Position numbers and translations under genes: made by a program. A DNA stretch of 64,000 nucleotides from Streptomyces sp. CB02009 (GTDB lineage Bacteria > Actinomycetota > Actinomycetes > Streptomycetales > Streptomycetaceae). The first letter of the stretch is position 1. Every line of letters starts with the position of its first letter. A model generated the notes under the pieces. That model was given only the letters and a program-made list of their open reading frames with translations, was not told the origin of the DNA and did no database searches. Location: contig NZ_LIVV01000008.1 in the NCBI RefSeq assembly GCF_001905825.1, forward strand, positions 293,717 through 357,716, written 5' to 3'. Shown here one piece after another: positions 57,842 through 64,000 of this stretch.

Positions 57842-59290
57842 CTACTTCTTGCGGCCGCGCTTCTCGCGCACGCGCACCGAGATGTGGATCGGGGTGCCCT
57901 CGAAGCCGAACTCCTCGCGGAGGCGGCGCTCGATGAAGCGGCGGTAGCCGGCCTCGAGGAAGCCGGAGGCGAAGAGCACGAAGCGGGGCGGCTTGGTGCC
58001 GGCCTGCGTGCCGAAGAGGATGCGGGGCTGCTTGCCGCCGCGGATCGGGTGCGGGTGGGCCGCGACGATCTCACCGAGGAAGGCGTTGAGCCGGCCGGTG
58101 GGGACACGGGTCTCCCAGCCGGCGAGGGCGGTCTCGATGGCCGGGACCAGCTTCTCCATGTGGCGGCCGGTCTTGGCGGAGACGTTGACGCGGGGCGCCC
58201 AGGCGACCTGCTGCATCTCGGTCTCGATCTCGCGCTCGAGGTAGTAGCGGCGCTCCTCGTCGAGCTCGTCCCACTTGTTGTAGGCGATGACGATGGCGCG
58301 GCCCGACTCGACGGCCATCGTGATGATGCGCTGGTCCTGGACCGAGATGTTGTCGGTGGTGTCGATCAGGATGACGGCCACCTCGGCCTTCTCGACGGCG
58401 GCGGCCGTCCGCAGGGAGGCGTAGTAGTCCGCGCCCTCCTGGAGGTGGACCTTCTTGCGGATACCGGCGGTGTCGACGAACTTCCACGTCACGCCGCCGA
58501 GCTCGATCAGCTCGTCGACCGGGTCGCGGGTGGTGCCGGCCAGCTCGTTGACGACCACGCGGTCCTCGTTCGCCACCTTGTTGAGCAGCGAGGACTTGCC
58601 GACGTTCGGGCGGCCGATCAGGGCGATGCGGCGCGGGCCGCCGACGGCGTTGCCGAAGCGCTGCTCGGGGGCCTCCGGCAGCTTCTTCAGGACCTCGTCG
58701 AGGAGGTCGCCGGTGCCGCGGCCGTGCAGCGAGGAGACGGGGAACGGCTCGCCGAGGCCCAGGGACCACAGCATGGCCGCGTCCGCCTCGCCGGACTGCC
58801 CGTCGACCTTGTTGGCGGCGAGGACGACCGGCTTCCCCGCGCGGCGCAGCAGCTTCACGACGGCCTCGTCGGTGTCGGTCGCGCCGACGGTGGCGTCCAC
58901 GACGAAGAGACAGGCGTCGGCGGCCTCGATGGCGAACTCGGCCTGGGCGGCGACGGAGGCGTCGATACCGAGGACGTCCTGCTCCCAGCCGCCGGTGTCG
59001 ACGACCTTGAAGCGGCGCCCGGCCCATTCGGCCTCGTAGGTGACGCGGTCGCGGGTCACGCCCGGCTTGTCCTCGACGACGGCCTCGCGGCGGCCGATGA
59101 TGCGGTTCACCAGGGTCGACTTGCCGACGTTCGGCCGGCCGACGACGGCGAGGACGGGGAGCGCGCCGTGACCCGCCTCCTCGATCGCGCCCTCGACCTC
59201 TTCGACGTCGAAGCCTTCTTCGGAGGCGAGCTCCATGAACTCCGCGTACTCGGCGTCGCCAAGTGCCCCGTGGTCGTGCTGGTCGTTCAT
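57842..59290 (-). CDS. der: ribosome biogenesis GTPase Der (EngA)
   Basis: The 482-aa protein has an acidic N-terminal extension of about 45 residues, then two GTPase domains in tandem: G1 VVGRPNVGKSTLVNRI with DKPGVTRDR, DTGG and NKVD, and a second set LIGRPNVGKSSLLNK, GTTRDPVD, DTAG and NKWD. A KH-like C-terminal domain ends in a basic KKRGRKK-type tail (REKRGRKK). Der is essential for 50S subunit maturation. The acidic extension is normal for actinobacteria. It is the last gene of the cmk-plsC-der run, 70 bases after plsC. Confidence 0.97.
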   Translation of the reverse strand: MNDQHDHGALGDAEYAEFMELASEEGFDVEEVEGAIEEAGHGALPVLAVVGRPNVGKSTLVNRIIGRREAVVEDKPGVTRDRVTYEAEWAGRRFKVVDTGGWEQDVLGIDASVAAQAEFAIEAADACLFVVDATVGATDTDEAVVKLLRRAGKPVVLAANKVDGQSGEADAAMLWSLGLGEPFPVSSLHGRGTGDLLDEVLKKLPEAPEQRFGNAVGGPRRIALIGRPNVGKSSLLNKVANEDRVVVNELAGTTRDPVDELIELGGVTWKFVDTAGIRKKVHLQEGADYYASLRTAAAVEKAEVAVILIDTTDNISVQDQRIITMAVESGRAIVIAYNKWDELDEERRYYLEREIETEMQQVAWAPRVNVSAKTGRHMEKLVPAIETALAGWETRVPTGRLNAFLGEIVAAHPHPIRGGKQPRILFGTQAGTKPPRFVLFASGFLEAGYRRFIERRLREEFGFEGTPIHISVRVREKRGRKK

Positions 59291-59360
59291 GAAGTCCGTT
59301 CCTTGATCATTCGTGGTCGGTGGGTCCCCGGGCCGCGGGGCCCACTACTGAAAGTCTCGC

Positions 59361-60005
59361 TCAGCGCCCGGTGAGGCGCCTGGCGTTTTCCAGGTGGTCG
59401 GTGAGCTTCCCCTGGATCCGTACGGTGGCCTCGTCGAGCGCCTTGCGTGTGCGGCGGCCGGAGCCGTCGCCCGCGTCGAAGGCGTCACCGAAGACGACGT
59501 CGACGCGGCCGCGCAGCGGAGGCAGTGCCTTGACCAGCCGTCCGCGGCGCTCGGTGCTTCCCAGGACGGCCACCGGGACGATCGGCGCGCCGCTGCGGAC
59601 GGCGAAGTACGCCAGGCCCGAGCGGAGCGAGGCGAAGTCCCCGTCGCCCCTGGTGCCCTCGGGGAAGATCCCGAGGACGCCGCCCTGCTCCAGGACGCCC
59701 AGGGCGTTGCCTATCGCCGCGCGGTCGGCGCCGTGACGGTCCACCTTCAGCTGCCCGATGCCCTCCAGGAAGCTGCCGAGCGGGCCGACGAACGCCTCCT
59801 TCTTGATGAGGAAGTGCACGGGGCGCGGTGCGGTGCCCATGAGCATGGGGCCGTCGATGTTGTGCGCGTGGTTGACGGCGAGGATGGCGGGGCCGGAGGC
59901 CGGCACCTTCCAGGCACCGAGGACGCGCGGCTTCCAGAAGCCGTACATCAGTCCGATGCCGATGCGTCTGCCGACCGCGGCGCCCTTCTCGGAGGGCACG
60001 GTCAC
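59361..60005 (-). CDS. plsC: 1-acyl-sn-glycerol-3-phosphate acyltransferase (PlsC family)
   Basis: The 214-aa protein has the acyltransferase motifs: AVNHAHNIDGPML (the HX4D box reads NHAHNID, with H-x(3-4)-D spacing), IKKEAFVGPLGSFLEGIGQLKVDR, and the FPEGTR phosphate-binding block. PlsC adds the second acyl chain to make phosphatidic acid at the membrane. The GTG at 60005 overlaps the cmk stop as GTGA, so the two are translationally coupled. Genes of this kind often sit beside cmk in actinobacteria. Some such copies act on other acyl acceptors. Confidence 0.9.
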   Translation of the reverse strand: MTVPSEKGAAVGRRIGIGLMYGFWKPRVLGAWKVPASGPAILAVNHAHNIDGPMLMGTAPRPVHFLIKKEAFVGPLGSFLEGIGQLKVDRHGADRAAIGNALGVLEQGGVLGIFPEGTRGDGDFASLRSGLAYFAVRSGAPIVPVAVLGSTERRGRLVKALPPLRGRVDVVFGDAFDAGDGSGRRTRKALDEATVRIQGKLTDHLENARRLTGR

Positions 60006-60676
60006 TTGGCGACCGTCCGCTTCTCGTCCACCAGGGTGACGACGCACTCGATGACCTGGTCGAGGGTGAGCTCGGTGGTGTCGACCTCGACGGCGTCGCC
60101 GGCCTTGGCGAGCGGCGAGGTCTTCCGGCTGGAGTCGGCCGCGTCCCGCTTGACCAGGGCTTCCTTGGTCGCCTGTACGTCGACGCCCTTGAGCTCGCCG
60201 GAGCGGCGGGCGGCACGGGCCTCGGGCGAGGCGGTGAGGAAGATCTTGAGGTCGGCGTCGGGCAGGACGGTGGTGCCGATGTCCCGGCCCTCGACGACGA
60301 TGCCGTGCTCGGCGTTGCGGGCGATGGACCGCTGGAGCTCCGTGATCAGGCTCCGCACCTCGGGGACGGCGCTGACGGCGCTGACCTTGGAGGTGACCTC
60401 CTCGGTACGGATGGGCCCTGCGGCGTCGGCGCCGTCGACGGTGATGGTGGGCCGCGCCGGGTCGGTGCCGGAGACGATGACCGGCTTGGCGGCGGCGTTG
60501 GCGACGGCCTCGGCGTCGTGGACGTCCACGCCGTTGCTGATCATCCACCAGGTGATCGCCCGGTACTGGGCACCGGTGTCGAGGTAGCTCAGACCCAGCT
60601 TGGCGGCGACCGCCTTCGAGGTGCTGGACTTGCCCGTGCCGGAGGGCCCGTCGATGGCGACGATCACGGATTCCAC
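60002..60676 (-). CDS. cmk: (d)CMP kinase (cytidylate kinase)
   Basis: The 224-aa protein has the P-loop IVAIDGPSGTGKSSTSKAVA, the CMP-specific region LDTGAQYRAITWW and the conserved VVEGRDIGTTVLPDA, then FLTASPEARAARR. It phosphorylates CMP and dCMP to the diphosphates for nucleic acid and lipid precursors. The start is the GTG at 60676 (VESVIVAIDGPS), because homology begins there. It follows a repeat-filled gap of about 690 bases after tyrA, so it may have its own promoter. Confidence 0.96.
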   Translation of the reverse strand: MESVIVAIDGPSGTGKSSTSKAVAAKLGLSYLDTGAQYRAITWWMISNGVDVHDAEAVANAAAKPVIVSGTDPARPTITVDGADAAGPIRTEEVTSKVSAVSAVPEVRSLITELQRSIARNAEHGIVVEGRDIGTTVLPDADLKIFLTASPEARAARRSGELKGVDVQATKEALVKRDAADSSRKTSPLAKAGDAVEVDTTELTLDQVIECVVTLVDEKRTVAK

Positions 60677-60920
60677 GGTGGGAACACCTTCCTGGGGTGA
60701 GTGTCTGGACCCGGCGGAGATGCGGGGGACCTCCACAAGGTTACCGAGTCCCCGACCCCCACCCGGCCCCACCCACACGGGCCCCCACGCCCCGACCCCC
60801 ACCCCACGGTGAACAGCAACCCGACCCACCCCACTCGTTGCGCGCTTCGGCCGCTGCCGGGGGCTGCACCGACCCCCGCCCCCTCGTTGTGGCCCTCCAC
60901 CCTTCGAAAGCCGCAGCCAC

Positions 60921-61015
60921 CCCCGCCCACCCCGTTGTGGGCAACTGTTCCGCTGGGGCGGAACGGGTGGGCACAGCGGACGGCGCCCCCTGCCGGGCCC
61001 AGGCTCCCGCGCCTG
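60921..61015 (+). repeat. structured intergenic repeat, copy A
   Basis: Starts CCCGCCCACC and contains GTTCCGC-TGGG-GCGGAAC as a hairpin, enclosed by CCGTTGTG and CACAGCGG (one G-U type pair). It ends in GGCGCCCC and GGGCCCAGGC. Copies B and C share the same order. Confidence 0.85.
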
Positions 61016-61024
61016 AAACCACAC

Positions 61025-61123
61025 CCCCGCCCACCCCCGTTGTGGGCAATCGTTCCGCTGGGGCGGAACGGGTGGGCACAACGGAACGGCGCCCCTTGCC
61101 GGGCCCAGGCTTCCGCGACCTGA
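61025..61123 (+). repeat. structured intergenic repeat, copy B
   Basis: Very like copy A. The inner hairpin is CGTTCCGC-TGGG-GCGGAACG and the outer arms CCGTTGTG and CACAACGG are exact complements. I recall similar sequences in other Streptomyces intergenic regions but cannot confirm this here. Confidence 0.85.
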
Positions 61124-61156
61124 CCCGCACCCGAGTGCACGGTGCGCTGGTGGTGC

Positions 61157-61251
61157 GGGTTCAGGCACAAGGGGCGGAGGCGCCGCCGAGGGCGCCGTCC
61201 CGTGTGCCCACCCGTCCCGCCCCAGCGGGACGATTGCCCACACGGGGGTGG
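61157..61251 (-). repeat. structured intergenic repeat, copy C, inverted
   Basis: Reverse-orientated copy. Both stems carry paired changes: the inner stem reads CGTCCCGC/GCGGGACG and the outer arms CCCGTGTG/CACACGGG. Pairing is kept in spite of the substitutions. Confidence 0.85.
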
Positions 61252-61314
61252 CTGGGCGAGGGTGCGGGTGCAGCCCGCACGGGGGTGGCTGGGCGAGGGT
61301 GCGGGTGCAGCCCG
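61241..61314. repeat. 37-bp perfect tandem repeat, two units
   Basis: Units 61241-61277 and 61278-61314 are identical, beginning CACGGGGGTGGCTGGGCGAG. Each ends with GTGCGGG-TGCAG-CCCGCAC, a 7-bp hairpin spanning the unit junction. It overlaps the end of repeat copy C. Confidence 0.9.
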
Positions 61315-61365
61315 CACGGCGGGATGCCGGGTATGGGCCGAGGGCGCCGGTCCGGGCCCGGGGCG

Positions 61366-62454
61366 TCAGGTCGTGCGGAGGGACCAGCCTCGGTCCTGGA
61401 GGGCCGCCCCGAGGACCGGCGCAGCCGAAGGTTCCACCATCAGCTGGACCAGACCCGCCTGCTGCCCCGTCGCGTGCTCGATGCGGACGTCCTCGATGTT
61501 GACCCCCGCCCGACCCGCGTCGGCGAAGATCCGGGCCAGCTCGCCCGGCTGGTCGCTGATGAGGACGGCGACCGTCTCGTACGTCGTGGGCGCGGCCCCG
61601 TGCTTGCCGGGGACGCGGGAGCGGCCGGCGTTGCCGCGGCGCAGTACGTCCTCGACGCCCGAGGCGCCGTCCCGGCGCTTGTCCTCGTCGGCGGACTGCA
61701 GGGAGCGCAGCGCCCGGACCGTCTCGTCGAGGTCGGCGGCGACGCCGGAGAGGACGTCGGCCACGGGGCCGGGGTTCGCGGAGAGGATCTCGACCCACAT
61801 GCGCGGGTCCGAGGCCGCGATCCGGGTGACGTCGCGGATGCCCTGCCCGCAGAGGCGTACGGCGGACTCGTCGGCCTCTTCGAGGCGCGCGGCGACCATC
61901 GACGACACCAGCTGCGGGGTGTGGGAGACCAGGGCGACCGCGCGGTCGTGGGCGTCGGCGTCCATGACGACGGGGACGGCCCGGCACAGCGCGACGAGTT
62001 CCAGGGCGAGGTTGAGGACCTCGGTGTCGGTGTCCCGGGTCGGGGTGAGCACCCAGGGGCGTCCCTCGAAGAGGTCGGCGGTCGCGGCGAGCGGGCCCGA
62101 GCGTTCCTTGCCGGCCATGGGGTGCGTACCGATGTAGGAGGTGAGGTCGAGGCCGAGGGCCTCCAGCTCCCGCTTGGGGCCGCTCTTGACGCTCGCCACG
62201 TCGAGGTAGCCGCGCCCGAGCCCGGCGGTCATCGCCTCGGCGAGGGTGCCGGCCACGTGCGCCGGGGGGACGGCGACGATGACGAGGTCGACGGGTCCGT
62301 CGGGTGCCTCGTCGGTGCCGGCGCCGAGCGCGGCGGCCATGCCGGCGCGCGCCGGGTCGTGGTCGCGAAGGTGGACGGTGACGCCCCGGCCCGCGAGGGC
62401 GATCGCGGCGGAGGTGCCGATCAGTCCGGTGCCGATGACGAGCGCTGTTCTCAC
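61366..62454 (-). CDS. tyrA: prephenate dehydrogenase with C-terminal ACT domain
   Basis: The 362-aa protein has an N-terminal Rossmann domain (ALVIGTGLIGTSAAIALAGRG), DLVIVAVPP, the substrate block GTHPMAGKERSGP with the catalytic His region SHTPQLVSS, and a C-terminal ACT domain (about 290-362, AVLISDQPGELARIFADAGRAGVNIEDV). It oxidatively decarboxylates prephenate to 4-hydroxyphenylpyruvate for tyrosine synthesis; the ACT domain suggests amino-acid feedback. The GTG at 62454 overlaps the aroH stop as GTGA, coupling two consecutive pathway steps. Confidence 0.96.
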   Translation of the reverse strand: MRTALVIGTGLIGTSAAIALAGRGVTVHLRDHDPARAGMAAALGAGTDEAPDGPVDLVIVAVPPAHVAGTLAEAMTAGLGRGYLDVASVKSGPKRELEALGLDLTSYIGTHPMAGKERSGPLAATADLFEGRPWVLTPTRDTDTEVLNLALELVALCRAVPVVMDADAHDRAVALVSHTPQLVSSMVAARLEEADESAVRLCGQGIRDVTRIAASDPRMWVEILSANPGPVADVLSGVAADLDETVRALRSLQSADEDKRRDGASGVEDVLRRGNAGRSRVPGKHGAAPTTYETVAVLISDQPGELARIFADAGRAGVNIEDVRIEHATGQQAGLVQLMVEPSAAPVLGAALQDRGWSLRTT

Positions 62455-62813
62455 TGGGCGATGTCCTTGCGCAGGGCGGCCGCGGCACCGAGGTAGACGT
62501 GCGCGATCCGGGACTTGGGGAGGTCGGTCTCGACGTGGGCGAGGAGCCGGACGACCCTCGGCATCGCGCCCTCGATGTCGAGTTCCTGTGCGCAGATCAG
62601 GGGGACGTCGACGATGCCGGTGCGGCGGGCCGCGGCGGCGGGGAAGTCGCTGTGGAGGTCGGGGGTGGCCGTGAACCAGATGCTGATGAGGTCGTCGGCG
62701 TCGAGCCCGTTGCGTTCCAGGACGGCGGTGAGCAGTTCTTCGACCTGCTCGCTCATGTGTCCTGCCTCGTCCCGCTCCAGCTGGACGGCTCCTCGGACCG
62801 CTCGTACCGCCAC
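62451..62813 (-). CDS. aroH: chorismate mutase, AroH type
   Basis: The 120-aa protein matches the monofunctional AroH trimer: VRAVRGAVQLERDEAGHM (active-site Arg near 7), FTATPDLHSDFPAAAAR with the catalytic Arg region, VPLICAQELDIEGAMPRVVRLLAHV and a C-terminal HVYLGAAAALRKD. It turns chorismate into prephenate, the substrate of the next gene's enzyme. The GTG at 62813 is used. A 16-bp hairpin lies 65 bases upstream and would isolate this operon from yidB. Confidence 0.95.
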   Translation of the reverse strand: MAVRAVRGAVQLERDEAGHMSEQVEELLTAVLERNGLDADDLISIWFTATPDLHSDFPAAAARRTGIVDVPLICAQELDIEGAMPRVVRLLAHVETDLPKSRIAHVYLGAAAALRKDIAQ

Positions 62814-62877
62814 GTCGTGCTCCTTCGCCTGCGTCAGTGCTCCGTTCAGCCTAGTCAGGGGCCGGGAGGGCGTGCCG

Positions 62878-62912
62878 GGGCGCCCGCCCTCCGAGACGGA
62901 GGGCGGGCGCCC
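62878..62912 (-). terminator. 16-bp perfect hairpin terminator after the YidB-like gene
   Basis: GGGCGCCCGCCCTCCG (62878-62893) pairs exactly with 62897-62912 around a three-base loop. It lies between the stop of the YidB-like gene and the start of aroH, both on the minus strand. Confidence 0.85.
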
Positions 62913-62947
62913 GTCACGTGCCCGGTACGCGCCCGGTGCGCGTCCGG

Positions 62948-63394
62948 TCAGAGGTTCTGCTCGCGGATGATGTCCTCGAGGGAGCCCTGGGGCATCGAGC
63001 CGGTCGGCGTCAGCTTGTCGACGGCCTGCGGCAGCGACTGCGCGATCTGGTCGGCGGCCTCCTGGGGGCTGACGCCGGCGTCCTGGGCGACCTTCTGCAG
63101 GGTCTCGTCCGGGAGGGCCTCGGCGATCTGGGCGCCGCTGACGGGCTGGTTGTCGCCGGTGCCGACCCAGGACCGGGTCTGGTCGGTGAGTCCCGATCGG
63201 GTGAGCATGTCGAGGAGTCCGCCGAGCGGGTTCGACGCCCCGCCGGCTCCGCTCGCGCCGCCGCCCCCGCCCTGGCCGCCCGCGAGCGCGCCGATCAGGG
63301 AGCCGAGGATGCCGCCCGCGCCGCTGCCGCCGCTCTGCCCGCCGGAGCCTCCGAGGAGGCTGCCGAGGAGACTGCCGAGGTCGTTTCCCGCCAT
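62948..63394 (-). CDS. YidB-like DUF937 family protein
   Basis: The 148-aa protein has an N-terminal LGSLLGSLLGGSGG segment, a long Gly/Ser/Ala stretch, and the folded C-terminal part NPLGGLLDMLTRSGLTDQTRSWVGTGDNQPVSGAQIAEALPDE (key: SWVGTGDNQPVS), which marks the YidB/DUF937 family. Function is unknown; a homeobox-like helical fold is reported for relatives. There is no signal peptide. The ATG at 63394 lies 165 bases from the divergent DUF952 gene. Confidence 0.85.
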   Translation of the reverse strand: MAGNDLGSLLGSLLGGSGGQSGGSGAGGILGSLIGALAGGQGGGGGASGAGGASNPLGGLLDMLTRSGLTDQTRSWVGTGDNQPVSGAQIAEALPDETLQKVAQDAGVSPQEAADQIAQSLPQAVDKLTPTGSMPQGSLEDIIREQNL

Positions 63395-63477
63395 GGTCCT
63401 GCCTTTCGTCCGGTTCGGAACACGCCCAATGTCACCCGAACCGGGGTGCTCCGCCACTCGGGGTACAGGACCGGCCC

Positions 63478-63549
63478 GGAGGATCCGGAGGGTAGGGAGG
63501 ATCCGGAGGGTAGGGAGGATCCGCAGCGTGGAGAGGATCCGCGGGGTAG
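63478..63549 (+). repeat. 18-bp tandem repeat upstream of the DUF952 gene, 4 units
   Basis: GGAGGATCCGGAGGGTAG is repeated at 63478 and 63496 exactly and at 63514 and 63532 with changes. The array ends ten bases before the DUF952 ATG, so each unit's GGAGG could act as a ribosome site and each GGTAG as part of a promoter. Confidence 0.92.
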
Positions 63550-63559
63550 AACTGTCGGC

Positions 63560-63895
63560 ATGCTGCTGCACGTCGTTCCGCTGGCCGACTGGTCCGCCGC
63601 CCCCGATGCCCCGTACGCCCCGGCGTCCCTCGCCGCCGAGGGCTTCGTCCACTGCTCGCCGGACGAGGCCGCGGCCCTCGTGATCGCCGACACCCGCTAC
63701 CGGGACGTGCGGGGTCCGCTCCTGGTGCTGGTGATCGACGAGGAGAGGCTGGCCGGGGAGGTCCGCTGGGAGGGCTCGGGAGGGACGCTCTTCCCGCATG
63801 TGTACGGGCCGGTCGAGCGGGACGCGGTGGCCTCGGTCCTGGAGGTGCGGCGGGACGCGGACGGCCGTGCGAGGGAGCTGGCGCCCCGGGTGTAG
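63560..63895 (+). CDS. DUF952 domain protein
   Basis: The 111-aa protein matches DUF952: LLHVVPLADWSAA, then LAAEGFVHCSPDEAAALVIADTRYRD, LLVLVIDEERLAGEVRWE and FPHVYGPVERDAV. The HxS and H-V-Y-G residues are the family's conserved polar set; the fold resembles ADP-ribosyltransferase-like KptA domains, and the activity is unknown. I chose the ATG at 63560, since the long upstream frame is only the 18-bp repeat and GC-driven. Expression may depend on the repeat array. Confidence 0.85.
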   Translation: MLLHVVPLADWSAAPDAPYAPASLAAEGFVHCSPDEAAALVIADTRYRDVRGPLLVLVIDEERLAGEVRWEGSGGTLFPHVYGPVERDAVASVLEVRRDADGRARELAPRV

Positions 63896-63939
63896 GCGTG
63901 TTGCGGGATCCGGTGGCCCGGCGGCGCCAAGGTGGCCGT

Positions 63940-64000
63940 ATGACTTCACGCGTCACGAACCTGACTTCACTCGCCACGAGCCGCCGCACCGTCCTGGTCG
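63940..64000 (+). CDS. start of a further gene, cut by the window edge
   Basis: An ATG at 63940 opens a frame to the window end, MTSRVTNLTSLATSRRTVLV. The Ser/Thr-rich then RRTVLV beginning would fit a protein whose first strand is a Rossmann fold, but 20 codons are too few to say. No clear ribosome site is seen and a leaderless start is possible. Confidence 0.4.
   Translation, partial: MTSRVTNLTSLATSRRTVLV

Larger units (their letters stand above)
60677..61365. other. repeat-rich intergenic region between tyrA and cmk
   Basis: About 690 bases contain three copies of the structured repeat, the 37-bp tandem pair, and from 60730 to 60900 a C-rich low-complexity stretch. Long open frames cross it on both strands but show repeats instead of domains. 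A promoter for cmk may lie near 60690-60750; none stands out. Confidence 0.8.

Noticed and set aside
61241..61314. 37-bp tandem pair considered as a CRISPR array
   Set aside because: The two units are directly adjacent with no spacer, and no cas gene lies in the window.
60697..62496. Plus-strand open frames through the repeat region and opposite tyrA
   Set aside because: They follow tandem repeats and the tyrA antisense; no start signal or homology supports them.

Overview
The window reads as a piece of a Streptomyces chromosome. Base composition is very GC-rich, third codon positions are almost all G or C, GTG and TTG starts are common, and neighbouring genes often overlap by ATGA, GTGA or TGATG. 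The content is typical too: streptogrisin-type protease, AA10 LPMO with an LAETG sorting signal, many GNAT enzymes, SepF paralog, DnaE2. From memory the order dnaE2 ... sepF-like ... der-plsC-cmk-tyrA-aroH resembles the S. coelicolor region around SCO1739-SCO1762; this was not checked by alignment. I see no prophage, insertion sequence, CRISPR array, rRNA or tRNA.

Bases 1-17,200 hold mixed metabolism and envelope genes: the end of a CaiB-type CoA-transferase, a membrane pseudokinase, an SGNH lipase, a GT2-GT2-polysaccharide deacetylase operon, a DUF5925 AAA ATPase, GntR and GNAT genes, a tctCBA tricarboxylate transporter with a divergent CitB-type response regulator, a wall-anchored LPMO and a secreted lipase. 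Bases 17,300-22,950 form a mutagenesis and stress block: an ImuB-like Y-family protein lacking normal catalytic residues, an HTH-ClpN pair whose promoter sits inside two palindromes, and error-prone polymerase DnaE2; candidate LexA boxes lie upstream of both polymerase genes.

Bases 23,000-29,000 carry an ABC-2-like membrane protein, a GNAT, a fused aldehyde-alcohol dehydrogenase (adhE) with a full-consensus Rex operator upstream, and a streptogrisin B homologue. Bases 29,170-39,760 are the most coherent cluster: two LLM monooxygenases, one ABC ATPase, two permeases, two solute-binding lipoproteins, an FAD/NAD(P)-binding protein, a GNAT and a DUF1684 protein, divergently arranged around a control region encoding a 22-residue Cys-ending leader peptide. 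The gene set parallels the Bacillus subtilis snaA-tcyJKLMN-cmo operon for S-alkylcysteine salvage, so a sulfur-scavenging role is inferred.

Bases 39,800-57,800 hold a DUF5685 protein with a cysteine-packed tail, a SepF paralog, an MFS exporter, a PAP2 phosphatase, an I78 inhibitor, an orphan ctaD, a WYL regulator, a GT4 glycosyltransferase, a branched-chain-type ABC system in which LivH, LivM and LivG are fused, an Rpf-like transglycosylase and two conserved hypotheticals. Bases 57,840-62,813 are a housekeeping run on the minus strand (aroH, tyrA, cmk, plsC, der) interrupted by about 690 bases of structured intergenic repeats. The right edge has a YidB-like gene, a DUF952 gene behind an 18-bp repeat and the first codons of another gene. 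Several perfect hairpins separate convergent genes and look like factor-independent terminators without U-tracts.
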